Positions 8,464 through 17,920 of a DNA stretch of 64,000 nt are shown here, piece by piece. Each line of letters opens with the position of its first letter. Position 1 is the stretch's first letter. The notes under the pieces were generated by a model. The model was not told the DNA's origin. It did not search any database and was given only the letters and a program-made list of their open reading frames with translations. The stretch is from an uncultured Bacteroides sp. (GTDB taxonomy: Bacteria; Bacteroidota; Bacteroidia; Bacteroidales; Bacteroidaceae): the NCBI GenBank assembly GCA_945833835.1, contig CAMAFR010000001.1, positions 1 through 64,000 of the forward strand, given 5' to 3'. The translations under genes were made by a program, and so were the position numbers.

Positions 8464-9108
8464 ATGCCCCTGTTGCGTTGCTGGAAGTCGGAAGGTGCTG
8501 ATTTTGCCGTGTGGCAAGTCACCGAGAGTGCCGCGGAGTTGCGTGGGAGGTTGCCTGCGCAAGGCCCTTATGATGAGGAACTGGCACAGTTCAGGTCGGC
8601 TGGCCGCCGGCTGGAATACCTGGCCGTGCGGGTGCTCTTGCAGGAACTGATGGGCGGAGAGCCGCCGTTGGTGGCCCATCTGCCTTCGGGCAAGCCCTGT
8701 CTGGCGGATGGCAGCCGGCACATCACCGTGTCGCACACCGCAGACTATGTAGCGGTGGGCTTGCATCCTGTGGCCGAAGTGGGGATAGACATCGAGCGGA
8801 TAGGGGAGCGGGTGCGCAAGGTCCGGTCCCGTTTTGTGCGGGACGATGAGATACCCGGTTTCGAGGCCTTGCCTGCCGGTGAGCAGCTGGTGCAGCTGCT
8901 GTTGCATTGGTCGGCCAAGGAGACGCTTTTCAAACTGATGGATGTGCCGGGTGTCGACTTTGTGCGTCATCTGCGGGTATTGCCCTTCCGCTTGCGGCCA
9001 GAGGGAGAGATGGAGGCATTCGAGAGCCGTACGTCCCGTTGTCTGGGTTACCGCCTGCGGTATTTTGTCCATCCGGACTTTGTCTGTGTCTATGGCCTTT
9101 GTCCTTGA
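8464..9108 (+). CDS. 4'-phosphopantetheinyl transferase superfamily protein
   Basis: The protein should attach the 4'-phosphopantetheine arm of CoA to a carrier protein. The 214 residues include the two signature motifs of PF01648: VGIDIE (106-111) with metal-binding Asp109 and Glu111, and WSAKETLFK (149-157) with Lys152 and Glu153. HITVSHTADYVAV (86-98) is the CoA-binding strand. The two-domain length matches the Sfp/EntD type rather than the about 120-residue AcpS. It starts 4 bases after gldE and is likely co-transcribed. Its carrier-protein partner cannot be told from the window. Confidence 0.88.
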   Translation: MPLLRCWKSEGADFAVWQVTESAAELRGRLPAQGPYDEELAQFRSAGRRLEYLAVRVLLQELMGGEPPLVAHLPSGKPCLADGSRHITVSHTADYVAVGLHPVAEVGIDIERIGERVRKVRSRFVRDDEIPGFEALPAGEQLVQLLLHWSAKETLFKLMDVPGVDFVRHLRVLPFRLRPEGEMEAFESRTSRCLGYRLRYFVHPDFVCVYGLCP

Positions 9109-9140
9109 ACCGTCACCCGCTGTCGGCGGTCCGGGTGGAA

Positions 9141-10913
9141 TCAGCTGTTTTTCGCCAGCGTGAAGACGAAGACCAGTCCGCCCTTGGGCGCGTTCTTGGC
9201 AAAGATGCTGCCGCCGTGAAACAGTACGGCGTTCTTGACGATGGCCAGTCCCAGTCCGGTGCCCCCCAGCTTGCGCGAGCGTCCCTTGTCCACCCGGTAG
9301 AACCGTTCGAACAGGCGCGTCAGATGCTCTTCGGGCACCCCAGTTCCTGTATCGGCAAAGCTGAAATAGTAGAACTTCTCGTCCTGCCTGAAGCAGTTGA
9401 TGATGATGCTGATGTCTGTTCCGGCATAGGCAATCGCATTGTCCGTCAGGTTACGGAAGATGGAGTACAGCAGGGATGCGTTGCCGTTGACGGTGAGTGA
9501 TGCCGGCAGCCGGTTGATGACGGTGATGTGTTTCTCCTCCAGTCCGAGTTGCACTTCGTTGAAGATGGAGGCCACCAGCCGGCTGATGTCCACGCATTCC
9601 TTTTCCATCATTTCGGGGGCTTCGTCCAAGCGGGTCAGCATGGAGATGTCCCTCAGCAAGAAGGTCAGCCGGTTGCTTTGGGCGTAGCTCCGTTCCAGGA
9701 AGCTCCGCAAGGTGGCAGGCGGGATGTGGGGATTCTCCAGAATTGTTTCCAGATACCCCTGTATGCTGCTGACAGGTGTCTTCAGCTCATGGGCGATGTT
9801 CTGCGTGAGCTGCCGTTTGAGCCGTGCCTGTTCCTCCTCTTGGGTGATGTCGTTGATGGAAATCTCGAACGAGAGGTCCTGGAAGATGATGCACTCTACG
9901 GCGAAGGTGCGGGCGTTCTTGCTCACGTGGATGATGAGGCGCCGCTCCTCTTTCGGGCAGTTGTCCTCGTTGCGGGTCAGGAAGGCGGTGACGGGAGCCA
10001 GTTCGGGGATGTCGAACACCTCTTCGGTCCGCAGCAGGTTGCTGTCCGAGATGGTGTTGGCGTATTGTGTGAACAGGTTGTTCACCAGTATCTCCTTCCG
10101 TTCGCGCGTGAAGACGCCCAGTCCCTCGTGCGAGGTCTGCAGGTGCGAAATCAGCTTTTCGCGTTCGATGTAGAGTGCTTCTTTGGCCCGGTGCAGCCGC
10201 TGGTAGATTTTGATGATGTGGCGCGATATCTCGCCCAGCTCGTTGTTGGGGAAGGTCTGTTCCATGTCGATGGCCTCGTTGCGGTCGGCCTTTTGGGCGA
10301 ACTCGCGCAGCTTTGTGATGGATTTACCGAGCTTCTGGGTGAACTGGTAGAAGAGGACCGTCAGGAACAGGCTGATGATGACCGTGAACCACAGGTAGCC
10401 CATGTCGGCCTTCAGGTGCTCGTTCAGGTTGATGCTGTAAGGCAGGGCCGAGCGGATGATGAGCCGTTTCGAGGGGTAGTAGCGGGCGGAATAGAAATAC
10501 TTGTGTCCGCCCTTGCTGGCCGAATGGCGGCTGATGGAGTAGCCGCTGCCGTAGATGAGCGCGTCTTGCACCTCCTTGCGTGTGGCGTGGTTCTTGAACT
10601 TCTGCAGGTCGGGTTCAGTGCTGTCAAAGAGCACGTTGCCTTCGGGTGAGATGAGGGTGACGCGCAGGTCGGGAATCATGTGCGCACGCACATAGAACCG
10701 CAGGGAGCCGATGTCCATGCCATACGAGGCGATGTAGTCGTAGAGTTGTGTGTTGTAGTTTTGCAGCTGGATGTTCAGCACATCGCTTTTATAGGCTTTC
10801 TCACGCCGGTACTGGAAGAGCAGGAAGCATGTCGAGAAGGCCAGAAACAAGGTGATGACCGATAGGAACAGCCGTTGGCCGAAGGGCAGCAGGCGGATGG
10901 ATAACTTCTTCAT
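9141..10913 (-). CDS. Sensor histidine kinase, PhoR-like
   Basis: A membrane-bound kinase of 590 residues. Transmembrane helices lie at about 12-33 and 171-191 and enclose a periplasmic sensor of about 140 residues. A HAMP-like stretch follows, then a PAS-like region (about 255-350). The HisKA motif AHELKTP carries His375. The ATPase domain shows NLTDNAIAYA (N box), DTGTGVP (G1), FERFYRVDKG (F) and GGTGLGLAIV (G2). It lies 42 bases downstream of its response regulator. The signal is unknown; the PhoR name rests only on architecture. Confidence 0.9.
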   Translation of the reverse strand: MKKLSIRLLPFGQRLFLSVITLFLAFSTCFLLFQYRREKAYKSDVLNIQLQNYNTQLYDYIASYGMDIGSLRFYVRAHMIPDLRVTLISPEGNVLFDSTEPDLQKFKNHATRKEVQDALIYGSGYSISRHSASKGGHKYFYSARYYPSKRLIIRSALPYSINLNEHLKADMGYLWFTVIISLFLTVLFYQFTQKLGKSITKLREFAQKADRNEAIDMEQTFPNNELGEISRHIIKIYQRLHRAKEALYIEREKLISHLQTSHEGLGVFTRERKEILVNNLFTQYANTISDSNLLRTEEVFDIPELAPVTAFLTRNEDNCPKEERRLIIHVSKNARTFAVECIIFQDLSFEISINDITQEEEQARLKRQLTQNIAHELKTPVSSIQGYLETILENPHIPPATLRSFLERSYAQSNRLTFLLRDISMLTRLDEAPEMMEKECVDISRLVASIFNEVQLGLEEKHITVINRLPASLTVNGNASLLYSIFRNLTDNAIAYAGTDISIIINCFRQDEKFYYFSFADTGTGVPEEHLTRLFERFYRVDKGRSRKLGGTGLGLAIVKNAVLFHGGSIFAKNAPKGGLVFVFTLAKNS

Positions 10914-10955
10914 GGCAGCAGGATGGAGAGGGAGTGGAAAGCGTTAGCCAGGGGG

Positions 10956-11639
10956 TCAGTCGCATTCAAAACAGTAGCCATAGCCCAGCCGGGTGACAAT
11001 CTGTTTGCCGTAATCGCCCATCTTCTTGCGCAGGCGGGTGATGTTGACGTCGATGGTGCGGTCGAGCACATACACGTCGTCGTGCCACACCTGCGAGAGG
11101 ATATCCTCGCGGGAGAAGACCCGTCCCGGATGCTGCAACAGCAGCAGCACGATTTCGAGTTCCTTTTTGGTGAGCGGCACTTCGGTCCCGTCAATGGTCA
11201 CCTTCTTCTTCGCGATGTCCACGGCCAGTCCCTTGTATTGCAGCACCTCGTTTTTCAGTTGGGGTGCGGCGGTGCGCCGCAACACCGCTTTGACGCGGGC
11301 CAGTACCTCGCGCAGGGAGAACGGCTTCGAGATATAGTCGTCGGCACCGAGGTTGAGCCCTGTCACCGTGTCGTTCTCCGTATCCTTGGCCGTGATGAAG
11401 ATGATGGGGATATTGGCCGTTTCGGGGTTCTTCTTCATCAGGCTGGCCATGCGGAAGCCCGAAATCTCGCCCATCATCACGTCCAGCAGGAGCAGCGAAT
11501 AGTCGGGCAAGTGGAGCTGCAGGGCCTCTTCGGCCGAGTTGGCGGTGTCTACCGTATATCCTTCTGTCTCCAGGTTGAACTTCAGGATTTCGCAGAGGTC
11601 TTCCTCGTCGTCTACTACCAGAATCTTGTAATCGTTCAT
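10956..11639 (-). CDS. OmpR/PhoB-family response regulator
   Basis: This 227-residue regulator has a receiver domain with acidic pocket Asp10/Asp11, phospho-acceptor Asp53 in LLLLDVMM, and Thr-Ala-Lys near 105. The C-terminal winged helix ends TRLGYGYCFECD, as in PhoB/OmpR proteins. I start at 11639 (MNDYKILVVDDEED) and not at an in-frame ATG 36 bases upstream, because receivers begin directly with this strand. It is the partner of the kinase immediately downstream. The acidic cluster DDEED and the PhoB-like wing are clear; target genes are unknown. Confidence 0.92.
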   Translation of the reverse strand: MNDYKILVVDDEEDLCEILKFNLETEGYTVDTANSAEEALQLHLPDYSLLLLDVMMGEISGFRMASLMKKNPETANIPIIFITAKDTENDTVTGLNLGADDYISKPFSLREVLARVKAVLRRTAAPQLKNEVLQYKGLAVDIAKKKVTIDGTEVPLTKKELEIVLLLLQHPGRVFSREDILSQVWHDDVYVLDRTIDVNITRLRKKMGDYGKQIVTRLGYGYCFECD

Positions 11640-11730
11640 ATTGTTTGGTTTGGTTTGGATACAAAGGTGCGGCATGTTTGTTACGGCACTATGAACCCCG
11701 TGTTACAATTCGGTTACGCCCTCCGGCCGT

Positions 11731-12783
11731 TCAGCACAGCTCCGGTCGGGTAAATTCGCCGGCCAGCGGACGGTTCATTTCGTTGCGTATTTCCTGTGCG
11801 GTCAGTCCGTGGCCGATGAGGAACATCAGTTTGGTGAGCACGCACTCCACGGTGGCATCGTAGCCGCTGATGACCCCTGCGTCCAGCAGGTGGAGGCCGG
11901 TCTCATAACGTCCCATCTCCACCATTCCGGTAGAGCATTGCGAGATGTTGACGATGACGATGCCCCGCTGGCTGGCTTCTTTCAGCAGGTCGATGAACCA
12001 GGGCTTCTGCGGGGCGTTGCCCGAGCCATAGGTCTTCAGGATGACGGCACGCAGGCCCGGCGTGTTGAGGACCCCCTCGATGATGTTCTGCTGTATGCCC
12101 GGAAACAGGGTGAGGATGATGACGTTCGTATCGAAAACAAAATGGGGGTGCAGGGGTTTCGAGAGATCCGGCTGGCGGATGCGGTCGTATTCATATTTGA
12201 TGTGGATGCCGGCGTTGGCCAGTATCGGGTAGTTATACGAGCGGAAGGCGTTGAAGTTCTCGGCGTTGATTTTGGTCGTGCGGTTGCCACGCAGCAGGTG
12301 GTTTTCGAAGAAGATGCATACCTCGGGCACGATGGCGCGTCCGTCGGGATATTTGGCGGCGGCTATCTCGATGGCAGTAATCAGGTTTTCCTTGCCATCC
12401 GTGCGCAGCACGCCGATGGGGAGCTGGCTGCCCGTCAGGATGACCGGTTTGCTCAGGTTCTCCAGCATAAAGCTGAGGGCCGAGGCCGTGTAGGCCATGG
12501 TGTCCGTTCCGTGCAGGATGACGAACCCGTCGAAGTTGTCATAGTTGTAATGGATGATTTTGACGAGTTTGGCCCAGAGAGAGGGTTCCATGTCCGACGA
12601 GTCGATGGGCGAGGCGAACTGATAGGAGGCGATGCGGTAGTTGAAGCGTTTCAGTTCGGGCACATTCTCTTGCAGCTGGTCGAAGTTGAACGCTTCGAGC
12701 GCGCCCGTTTCGGGATTCTCAATCATGCCAATCGTACCTCCGGTATAGATAAGCAGGACGGAGGGGTAGTCAGTCTTTATCAT
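11731..12783 (-). CDS. ansA: Type I L-asparaginase
   Basis: L-asparaginase hydrolyses asparagine to aspartate and ammonia. The 350-residue protein starts almost at YTGGTIGM (13-20), holding the first catalytic Thr, and has the second motif HGTDTMAYTASALSFML near residue 97. No signal peptide is present, so it is the cytoplasmic type I enzyme. C-terminal residues 210-320 form the smaller domain (VILKTYGSGNAP, NISQCSTGMVEMGRYETG). It is encoded alone, with a promoter-like sequence at 12809-12840. Confidence 0.93.
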   Translation of the reverse strand: MIKTDYPSVLLIYTGGTIGMIENPETGALEAFNFDQLQENVPELKRFNYRIASYQFASPIDSSDMEPSLWAKLVKIIHYNYDNFDGFVILHGTDTMAYTASALSFMLENLSKPVILTGSQLPIGVLRTDGKENLITAIEIAAAKYPDGRAIVPEVCIFFENHLLRGNRTTKINAENFNAFRSYNYPILANAGIHIKYEYDRIRQPDLSKPLHPHFVFDTNVIILTLFPGIQQNIIEGVLNTPGLRAVILKTYGSGNAPQKPWFIDLLKEASQRGIVIVNISQCSTGMVEMGRYETGLHLLDAGVISGYDATVECVLTKLMFLIGHGLTAQEIRNEMNRPLAGEFTRPELC

Positions 12784-12808
12784 AGTAGGTATGCACTAAA
12801 TTTTGGCA

Positions 12809-12840
12809 CAAAGTTAACAAATCCTCTTTATAAAAGCAAT
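12809..12840 (-). promoter_or_regulatory. Promoter of ansA (-33 ATTG, -7 TAACTTTG)
   Basis: On the minus strand ATTG (12837-12840), a 20-base spacer and TAACTTTG (12809-12816) fit the Bacteroides TTTG-N19-21-TAnnTTTG consensus with one mismatch in the -33. The box lies 26 bases upstream of the asparaginase ATG. Confidence 0.55.
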
Positions 12841-12902
12841 TTCGGGGAGCTGAAAATAACAGAATGACAGTTAGGACGCGGATAGGATAAGGGAGGGAAG
12901 AA

Positions 12903-12939
12903 TAAAAAAGAGGATGTATCCAGAACGATACATCCTCTT
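12903..12939 (-). terminator. Rho-independent terminator of the tRNA-Ala gene
   Basis: A 13-bp perfect stem (12908-12920 with 12927-12939) with a 6-base loop is followed by T residues on the minus strand. It begins 5 bases after the tRNA 3' end. Confidence 0.88.
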
Positions 12940-12943
12940 GATG

Positions 12944-13017
12944 TGGAGCATACAGGACTCGAACCTGCCACCTCTTGACTGCCAGTCAAACGCTCTAGCC
13001 AGATGAGCTAATGCCCC
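12944..13017 (-). tRNA. tRNA-Ala (anticodon GGC)
   Basis: The 74-base minus-strand sequence folds into a full cloverleaf. The acceptor stem GGGGCAT pairs with ATGCTCC and contains the G3-U70 wobble pair that is the identity element of tRNA-Ala. The anticodon loop is CTGGCAG, giving anticodon GGC. The T arm carries GGTTCGAGTCC. The gene does not encode CCA: the discriminator A is followed by CAT. It has its own promoter-like sequence (13036-13067) and terminator (12903-12939). Confidence 0.96.
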
Positions 13018-13035
13018 ATTTCCTTTTTGCTGATG

Positions 13036-13067
13036 CAAAGGTAAGGCGAATTTTTGTTTCCTGCAAG
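13036..13067 (-). promoter_or_regulatory. Promoter of tRNA-Ala (-33 CTTG, -7 TACCTTTG)
   Basis: On the minus strand CTTG (13064-13067), a 20-base spacer and TACCTTTG (13036-13043) match the Bacteroides consensus and sit 18 bases upstream of the tRNA 5' end. Confidence 0.65.
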
Positions 13068-13116
13068 AGATTTCGAAAAAAAATGCATGAAAATATTGTT
13101 TTAGGTCGGAAAACCG

Positions 13117-13124
13117 TACTTTTG
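13117..13124 (+). promoter_or_regulatory. -7 box (TACTTTTG) for the GNAT gene
   Basis: TACTTTTG matches TAnnTTTG and lies 24 bases upstream of the acetyltransferase ATG at 13149. An ATTG at 13095-13098 with an 18-base spacer may be a weak -33. Confidence 0.5.
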
Positions 13125-13148
13125 CACCCGTACCAAACGAAAAGACAA

Positions 13149-13649
13149 ATGGAGATAACTATACGGAAGGCGGTCGATGCAGATTTGGACCGCCTGATGG
13201 AAATCTTTGCGGCGGCCCGCCGCTTTATGGCTTCGGTGGGCAACCCCAACCAGTGGATCAACGGTTATCCGCAGCGGGCCTTTATCGCCCGCGAGATAGC
13301 CGACGGGCACTGTCATGTATGTGTGGATGCCAACGGGCGTGTGGTGGCCACCTTCTGCTTCCTGCCCAGTCCGGACCCTTTCTACGACCGGATTGACGAC
13401 GGGGCCTGGCTGAACGACGAGCCCTATTTCGTGATTCACCGCCTGGCCTCGGACGGCAGCGTGAAAGGCATCGGGCAGGCGGTCATCGACTGGTGCGGCG
13501 CACGCAGCCACAACTTGCGCATCGACACTCATGCCGACAACCGGGTGATGCAGCGGCTGGCGGAACGGTGCGGGTTCAGGCGGTGTGGCATCGTCTATGT
13601 GGCCAACGGCACGCCCCGCATCGCCTACCAGCGCATCCGCGAGGCCTGA
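13149..13649 (+). CDS. GNAT-family N-acetyltransferase
   Basis: This 166-residue protein belongs to the acetyl-CoA-dependent GNAT family. It starts [27 protein letters not shown], has the central sheet ([15 protein letters not shown]), the CoA-binding segment near [14 protein letters not shown] and a late strand [25 protein letters not shown]. The start at 13149 follows a -7 box and matches the normal GNAT beginning; 46 upstream in-frame codons overlap the tRNA region and are not coding. The acceptor substrate cannot be predicted. Confidence 0.85.
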   Translation: MEITIRKAVDADLDRLMEIFAAARRFMASVGNPNQWINGYPQRAFIAREIADGHCHVCVDANGRVVATFCFLPSPDPFYDRIDDGAWLNDEPYFVIHRLASDGSVKGIGQAVIDWCGARSHNLRIDTHADNRVMQRLAERCGFRRCGIVYVANGTPRIAYQRIREA

Positions 13650-13755
13650 GTCCCCCTTTTGCGGGGAGGGATGTGAAAAAAGCGGCAGCCGTTTGGCGGT
13701 TTGGGGGCGATTGCGTAACTTTACGGGAAGAAACCAATCTACGCATTTTTTTGAT

Positions 13756-15000
13756 ATGGATGTAAAAGAACGCTTTTTGAAATACGTCACGTTCGATACG
13801 CAGTCCGACGAAGCCTCGGCCACCGTACCCACCACTGCCGGGCAGCTGGTCTTCGCCGAATACCTGCGGCAGGAGATGGTGGCTCTGGGCCTTACCGACG
13901 TGGAGCTCTGCACGGACGGCTATCTGTATGCCACTGTGCCTGCCACCGTGTCCCATGGGGTGCCGGCGGTGGGCTTCATCGCCCATCTCGACACCAGTCC
14001 GGACATGAGCGGCAGGGGAGTCCGTCCCCGTGTGGTGGAAGGCTATGACGGGACAGACATCCTGCTGTGTGCAGCTGAGGACATCGTCCTCTCGCCCGAC
14101 CGTTTCCCCGAGCTGCTCGCCCACCGGGGCGAAGACCTGATCGTGACAGACGGACACACCTTGCTGGGAGCTGACGACAAGGCCGGCGTGGCCGAAATCA
14201 TGACGGCGGCGGCCTACCTGATGGAGCATCCAGAAATCCCTCACGGTCCGATCAGGATAGGCTTTACGCCCGATGAAGAGGTGGGACGCGGTGCCGCTCA
14301 CTTCGATGTGGAGAAGTTCGGGTGCGCCTGGGCCTATACCGTCGACGGGGGTGAGGTAGGCGAGCTGGAATACGAGAACTTCAATGCCGCTGCTGCCCGT
14401 GTCACGGCCCGGGGACGCAACGTGCATCCTGGCTATGCCAAGGGCAAGATGCTGAACGCCCTGCTGGCCCTGCAGGCCTTCCTGGCGCAGCTGCCCGCAG
14501 AGGAGACACCCGCCGCCACCGAGGGCTACGAGGGCTTCTACCACCTCACGTCGATGGAGGGTGGCGTGGAGCAGGCCTCCTGCTCGCTGATAGTGCGCGA
14601 CCACGACCGCAGCGGTTTCGAGCGGCGCAAAAGTTTTCTCACTGAGTGTGCCGCACGGCTGAACGCCGCCTATGGCGAAGCGGTGATCAGCGTGGAGCTG
14701 CACGACCAGTACTACAACATGCGCGAGAAAGTGGAGCCTTGTATGCACATCGTCCGGCTGGCGGCCGAGGCGATGGAGGCTGTAGGCATCACCCCGCACG
14801 TGAAGCCCATTCGTGGAGGCACCGACGGCGCACAGCTCTCCTTTAGGGGGTTGCCGTGCCCCAACCTGTTTGCCGGCGGGCTGAACTTCCACGGACGCTA
14901 CGAGTTCGTCCCGGTGCAGTCCATGCAGAAGGCCGTGCAGGTCATCGTCCGCATCGCCGCCCTGGCGGCCCGCGGCGCGGCAGGAACCGAACCAATCTAA
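13756..15000 (+). CDS. pepT: Peptidase T (tripeptide aminopeptidase)
   Basis: PepT is a dizinc M20-family enzyme that removes the N-terminal residue of tripeptides. The 414-residue protein shows the metal and catalytic motifs in order: [10 protein letters not shown] (about 74-83), [11 protein letters not shown] (about 138-148), [13 protein letters not shown] (about 174-186) with the catalytic Glu, and [22 protein letters not shown] near the end. The start at 13756 gives the usual [11 protein letters not shown] beginning; an upstream extension of 57 codons overlaps the GNAT gene and is not coding. A TAACTTTA sequence just upstream is a one-mismatch -7 box. Confidence 0.95.
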   Translation: MDVKERFLKYVTFDTQSDEASATVPTTAGQLVFAEYLRQEMVALGLTDVELCTDGYLYATVPATVSHGVPAVGFIAHLDTSPDMSGRGVRPRVVEGYDGTDILLCAAEDIVLSPDRFPELLAHRGEDLIVTDGHTLLGADDKAGVAEIMTAAAYLMEHPEIPHGPIRIGFTPDEEVGRGAAHFDVEKFGCAWAYTVDGGEVGELEYENFNAAAARVTARGRNVHPGYAKGKMLNALLALQAFLAQLPAEETPAATEGYEGFYHLTSMEGGVEQASCSLIVRDHDRSGFERRKSFLTECAARLNAAYGEAVISVELHDQYYNMREKVEPCMHIVRLAAEAMEAVGITPHVKPIRGGTDGAQLSFRGLPCPNLFAGGLNFHGRYEFVPVQSMQKAVQVIVRIAALAARGAAGTEPI

Positions 15001-15025
15001 TTACCTATCAAAACATAGAATCAAG

Positions 15026-16117
15026 ATGAAAACAACTCCTTTTACCGGAAAGCACATCGAATTGGGTGCAAAGATGCATGAGTTTGCCGGCTACAACATG
15101 CCGATAGAATATGCCGGAATCATCGACGAACACAAGACCGTCTGCAATGGGGTAGGCGTGTTCGATGTGTCGCACATGGGCGAGATATGGGTCAAAGGCC
15201 CCCATGCGCTGGAGTTCATACAGCAGGTGACGTCCAACAACGCAGCGGTGCTCACGCCGGGCAAAGTGCAGTACACTTGCTTCCCGAACGAGACCGGCGG
15301 CATCGTCGACGACCTGCTGGTCTATTACTACGAACCCGACAAGTACCTGCTTGTGGTGAATGCCGCCAACATTGAGAAAGACTGGAACTGGTGTGTGGCC
15401 CACAACCGTGTGGGAGCCGAGCTGGAGAACGCTTCCGACCGTATGGGACAGTTGGCGGTGCAGGGTCCCAAGGCCCTTGACACGCTCCAGAAGCTCACCC
15501 CGCTGGCTTTGTCGGAGATACCTTATTATACCTTTAAAGTAGGCGAGCTGGCCGGCGTGCCCAACGTGATAGTGTCCAACACCGGCTACACGGGAGCCGG
15601 TGGCTTCGAGCTCTATTTCTATCCCTCGGATGCCATGAAGATATGGGATGCTGTGTTCGAGGCCGGCGCGGAGTTCGGCATCCGTCCCATCGGGCTCGGT
15701 GCGCGTGACACCCTCCGCCTGGAGATGGGCTTCTGCCTGTATGGCAACGACATCGACGATACGACCTCGCCCATCGAGGCCGGTCTGGGCTGGATAACGA
15801 AGTTTGTCGACGGGAAGGACTTCACCAACCGTGCCACCCTCGAACGCCAGAAGGCAGAAGGCGTGTCGCGCAAGCTCGTCGGCTTTGAGATGATAGACCG
15901 CGGCATTCCCCGCCACGGCTACCGCCTGACCGATGCCGAGGGCAACGGGATAGGTCAGGTCACTTCGGGCACAATGTCGCCCATCCGCAAGATTGGCATC
16001 GGTATGGGTTATGTCCAGACGGCTTTCTCGCGTCCCGGTACCGAAATCTGTCTCGACAATCGTGGCCGGCTGCTCAAGGCCAAGGTGGTGAAGGCACCGT
16101 TCGTGGTCCGTCGCTGA
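15026..16117 (+). CDS. gcvT: Glycine cleavage system aminomethyltransferase (T protein)
   Basis: T protein transfers the methylene group from aminomethyl-lipoyl H protein to tetrahydrofolate, releasing ammonia. The 363-residue protein contains the expected folate-binding motifs: [17 protein letters not shown] (about 41-57), [14 protein letters not shown] (about 183-196), [22 protein letters not shown] and the C-terminal [21 protein letters not shown]. It lies 25 bases after pepT, probably in the same transcript. The genes for P and H proteins are not in this window. Confidence 0.96.
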   Translation: MKTTPFTGKHIELGAKMHEFAGYNMPIEYAGIIDEHKTVCNGVGVFDVSHMGEIWVKGPHALEFIQQVTSNNAAVLTPGKVQYTCFPNETGGIVDDLLVYYYEPDKYLLVVNAANIEKDWNWCVAHNRVGAELENASDRMGQLAVQGPKALDTLQKLTPLALSEIPYYTFKVGELAGVPNVIVSNTGYTGAGGFELYFYPSDAMKIWDAVFEAGAEFGIRPIGLGARDTLRLEMGFCLYGNDIDDTTSPIEAGLGWITKFVDGKDFTNRATLERQKAEGVSRKLVGFEMIDRGIPRHGYRLTDAEGNGIGQVTSGTMSPIRKIGIGMGYVQTAFSRPGTEICLDNRGRLLKAKVVKAPFVVRR

Positions 16118-16141
16118 CGGCTTTTCGTGGAGTGCCCCCCT

Positions 16142-16193
16142 CCGACACAAAGGCACAAAGAGCTATTTCTCTGTGCCTTTGTGTTCCCGTCGG
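16142..16193. repeat. Intergenic inverted repeat (AAAGGCACA type)
   Basis: Arms ACACAAAGGCACA (16145-16157) and TGTGCCTTTGTGT (16172-16184) pair perfectly, and an outer CCGAC/GTCGG adds to the stem. No T run follows on either strand, so it is not a typical terminator. The arm sequence is related to that of the stem at 61240-61287. Confidence 0.7.
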
Positions 16194-16235
16194 CAAGAAA
16201 AAAGCGCTTTGTGCCGCTGTGTTCAAAAATTGTTG

Positions 16236-16243
16236 TACCTTTG
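16236..16243 (+). promoter_or_regulatory. -7 box (TACCTTTG) for the DMT transporter gene
   Basis: TACCTTTG matches TAnnTTTG and ends 23 bases before the ATG at 16267. No good -33 was found. Confidence 0.55.
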
Positions 16244-16266
16244 CAGCCCGATGAACAATATGAACT

Positions 16267-17166
16267 ATGTGGTTAGTATTAGCATTCTGCTCGGCAGCGT
16301 TGCTGGGCTTTTATGATGTCTTCAAGAAGAAATCGCTGACAAACAACGCCGTACTCCCGGTGCTGGGGCTGAACACCCTGTTCTCCAGCCTGATATTCCT
16401 GCCCCTTATACTTCTTTCGGCCTGGGCCCCCTCGCTGCTCGAAGGGAGCCTTTTCTACGTGCCCCGGGCGGGGTGGGAGGCTCACGGACTCATTCTTCTC
16501 AAGTCGCTCATCGTGCTTTCATCGTGGGTGTCGGGCTATTTCGGCATGAAGCACCTGCCGCTCACTATCGTAGGTCCCATCAACGCTACACGTCCGGTGA
16601 TGACCCTTGTCGGCGCCATGCTTGTCTTCGGCGAGCGGCTCAACCTCTGCCAGTGGATAGGCGTGCTGCTGGCCGTTGTCTCTTTCCTGCTGCTGAGCCG
16701 TTCGGGCAAGAAGGAGGGCATCGACTTCAAGCGCGACAAATGGATACTCTGTGTTGTGCTGGCCGCCGTCATGGGCACCGTCAGCGGCCTCTATGACAAG
16801 TTCCTCATGAGCCGGCTGGACAACATGGTGGTGCAGGCCTGGTACAACCTCTACCAGCTGTTCATCATGGGCGGCGTGCTCATGCTGCTCTGGCTGCCGC
16901 GCCGCAAGGAGACCACGCCCTTCCGGTGGGACTGGTGCATCCTGCTCATCTCCCTGTTCCTCTCGGCCGCCGATTTCGCCTACTTCTACGCCCTCGGCAT
17001 GGAGGGGGCCATGATTTCCATCGTGTCCATGGTGCGGCGCGGCAGTGTGGTCGTGTCGTTCCTGTTCGGCGCACTGCTTTTCCGCGAGAAGAATCTCGGG
17101 AGCAAGGCCGTGGACCTCGCCCTCGTGCTGTTGGGCATGGTGTTCCTGTACTTTGGCAGCCGCTGA
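16267..17166 (+). CDS. EamA/DMT-superfamily transporter
   Basis: An inner-membrane protein of 299 residues with about ten hydrophobic helices in two repeats, as in the EamA (DUF6) drug/metabolite transporter family. The first repeat includes WLVLAFCSAALLGFYDVF and GPINATRPVMTLVGAMLVFGE; the second begins after the cytoplasmic loop SRSGKKEGIDFKRDKW and ends LVLLGMVFLYFGSR. An ATG 15 bases upstream (16252) is in another frame. It begins a plus-strand run that continues with the HAD phosphatase and panB. Its substrate is unknown. Confidence 0.85.
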   Translation: MWLVLAFCSAALLGFYDVFKKKSLTNNAVLPVLGLNTLFSSLIFLPLILLSAWAPSLLEGSLFYVPRAGWEAHGLILLKSLIVLSSWVSGYFGMKHLPLTIVGPINATRPVMTLVGAMLVFGERLNLCQWIGVLLAVVSFLLLSRSGKKEGIDFKRDKWILCVVLAAVMGTVSGLYDKFLMSRLDNMVVQAWYNLYQLFIMGGVLMLLWLPRRKETTPFRWDWCILLISLFLSAADFAYFYALGMEGAMISIVSMVRRGSVVVSFLFGALLFREKNLGSKAVDLALVLLGMVFLYFGSR

Positions 17167-17235
17167 CACGTGCCGCCTGCCGCCCTCCGACCCATAAGAA
17201 ACCCAAACAACAATATAGATATTAGAGATATAGAA

Positions 17236-17889
17236 ATGGATACAACAAAGACAATAGCCGCGCTGTTCGATTTTGACGGCGTTGTGATGGACACCGAGTC
17301 GCAGTACAGTGTGTTCTGGAATCAGATAGGGAAGGAGTACCTTCCGCAGTACGAAGGTTTCGGCCGTATCATCAAGGGGCAGACCCTCGACCAGATTTAT
17401 GCGAAGTATTTCGCCGGCCTTGAGGCCGAGCAGGCCGGCATTACCGAACGGCTCAACCGCTTCGAGCGCGAGATGACCTTCGAGTACATCCCCGGTGTGG
17501 AGGACTTTCTGCGCATCCTGCATGAACAAGGGGTGAAGATCGCCATCGTCACCAGCTCGAACGAGCAGAAGATGGCCAATGTCTATGCCGCTCATCCCGA
17601 GCTCAAGGAGCTGGTGGACCGCATTCTCACCGCCGAGATGTTCGCCCGCTCCAAGCCCGCGCCCGACTGTTTCCTGCTGGGTGCGGAGGTCTTCGGCACT
17701 GTGCCCGCCAACTGCGTGGTGTTCGAGGATTCGTTCCATGGTCTGGCCGCCGCCAACGCCGCCTGCATGACGGTCGTGGGGCTGGCCACCACGAACCCTG
17801 CCGCCGCCATTGCCGACAAGTGTCATGAGGTCATCCCCGACTTCACCGGCTTCACCTACGGGCGGATGATGGAACTGTTGTCCCGGTAA
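17236..17889 (+). CDS. HAD-superfamily phosphatase (beta-phosphoglucomutase-like)
   Basis: A 217-residue subfamily IA haloacid dehalogenase-type enzyme. Motif I is [12 protein letters not shown] (about 9-20) with the nucleophile and acid-base aspartates, motif II is VTSSNE, motif III is the Lys in RSKPAPD, and motif IV is [13 protein letters not shown]. The helical cap of about 60 residues after motif I is of the beta-phosphoglucomutase type. The start at 17236 is chosen because it opens directly with [15 protein letters not shown]. The substrate, a sugar phosphate or similar, cannot be told from sequence. Confidence 0.88.
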   Translation: MDTTKTIAALFDFDGVVMDTESQYSVFWNQIGKEYLPQYEGFGRIIKGQTLDQIYAKYFAGLEAEQAGITERLNRFEREMTFEYIPGVEDFLRILHEQGVKIAIVTSSNEQKMANVYAAHPELKELVDRILTAEMFARSKPAPDCFLLGAEVFGTVPANCVVFEDSFHGLAAANAACMTVVGLATTNPAAAIADKCHEVIPDFTGFTYGRMMELLSR

Positions 17890-17920
17890 AAACAAAAACT
17901 CAAAAACCTACAATAAGATT

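Noticed and set aside
16519..17895. 458-codon minus-strand open frame opposite the DMT transporter and HAD genes
   Set aside because: Spans two real genes and the space between them and has no domain; a shadow.
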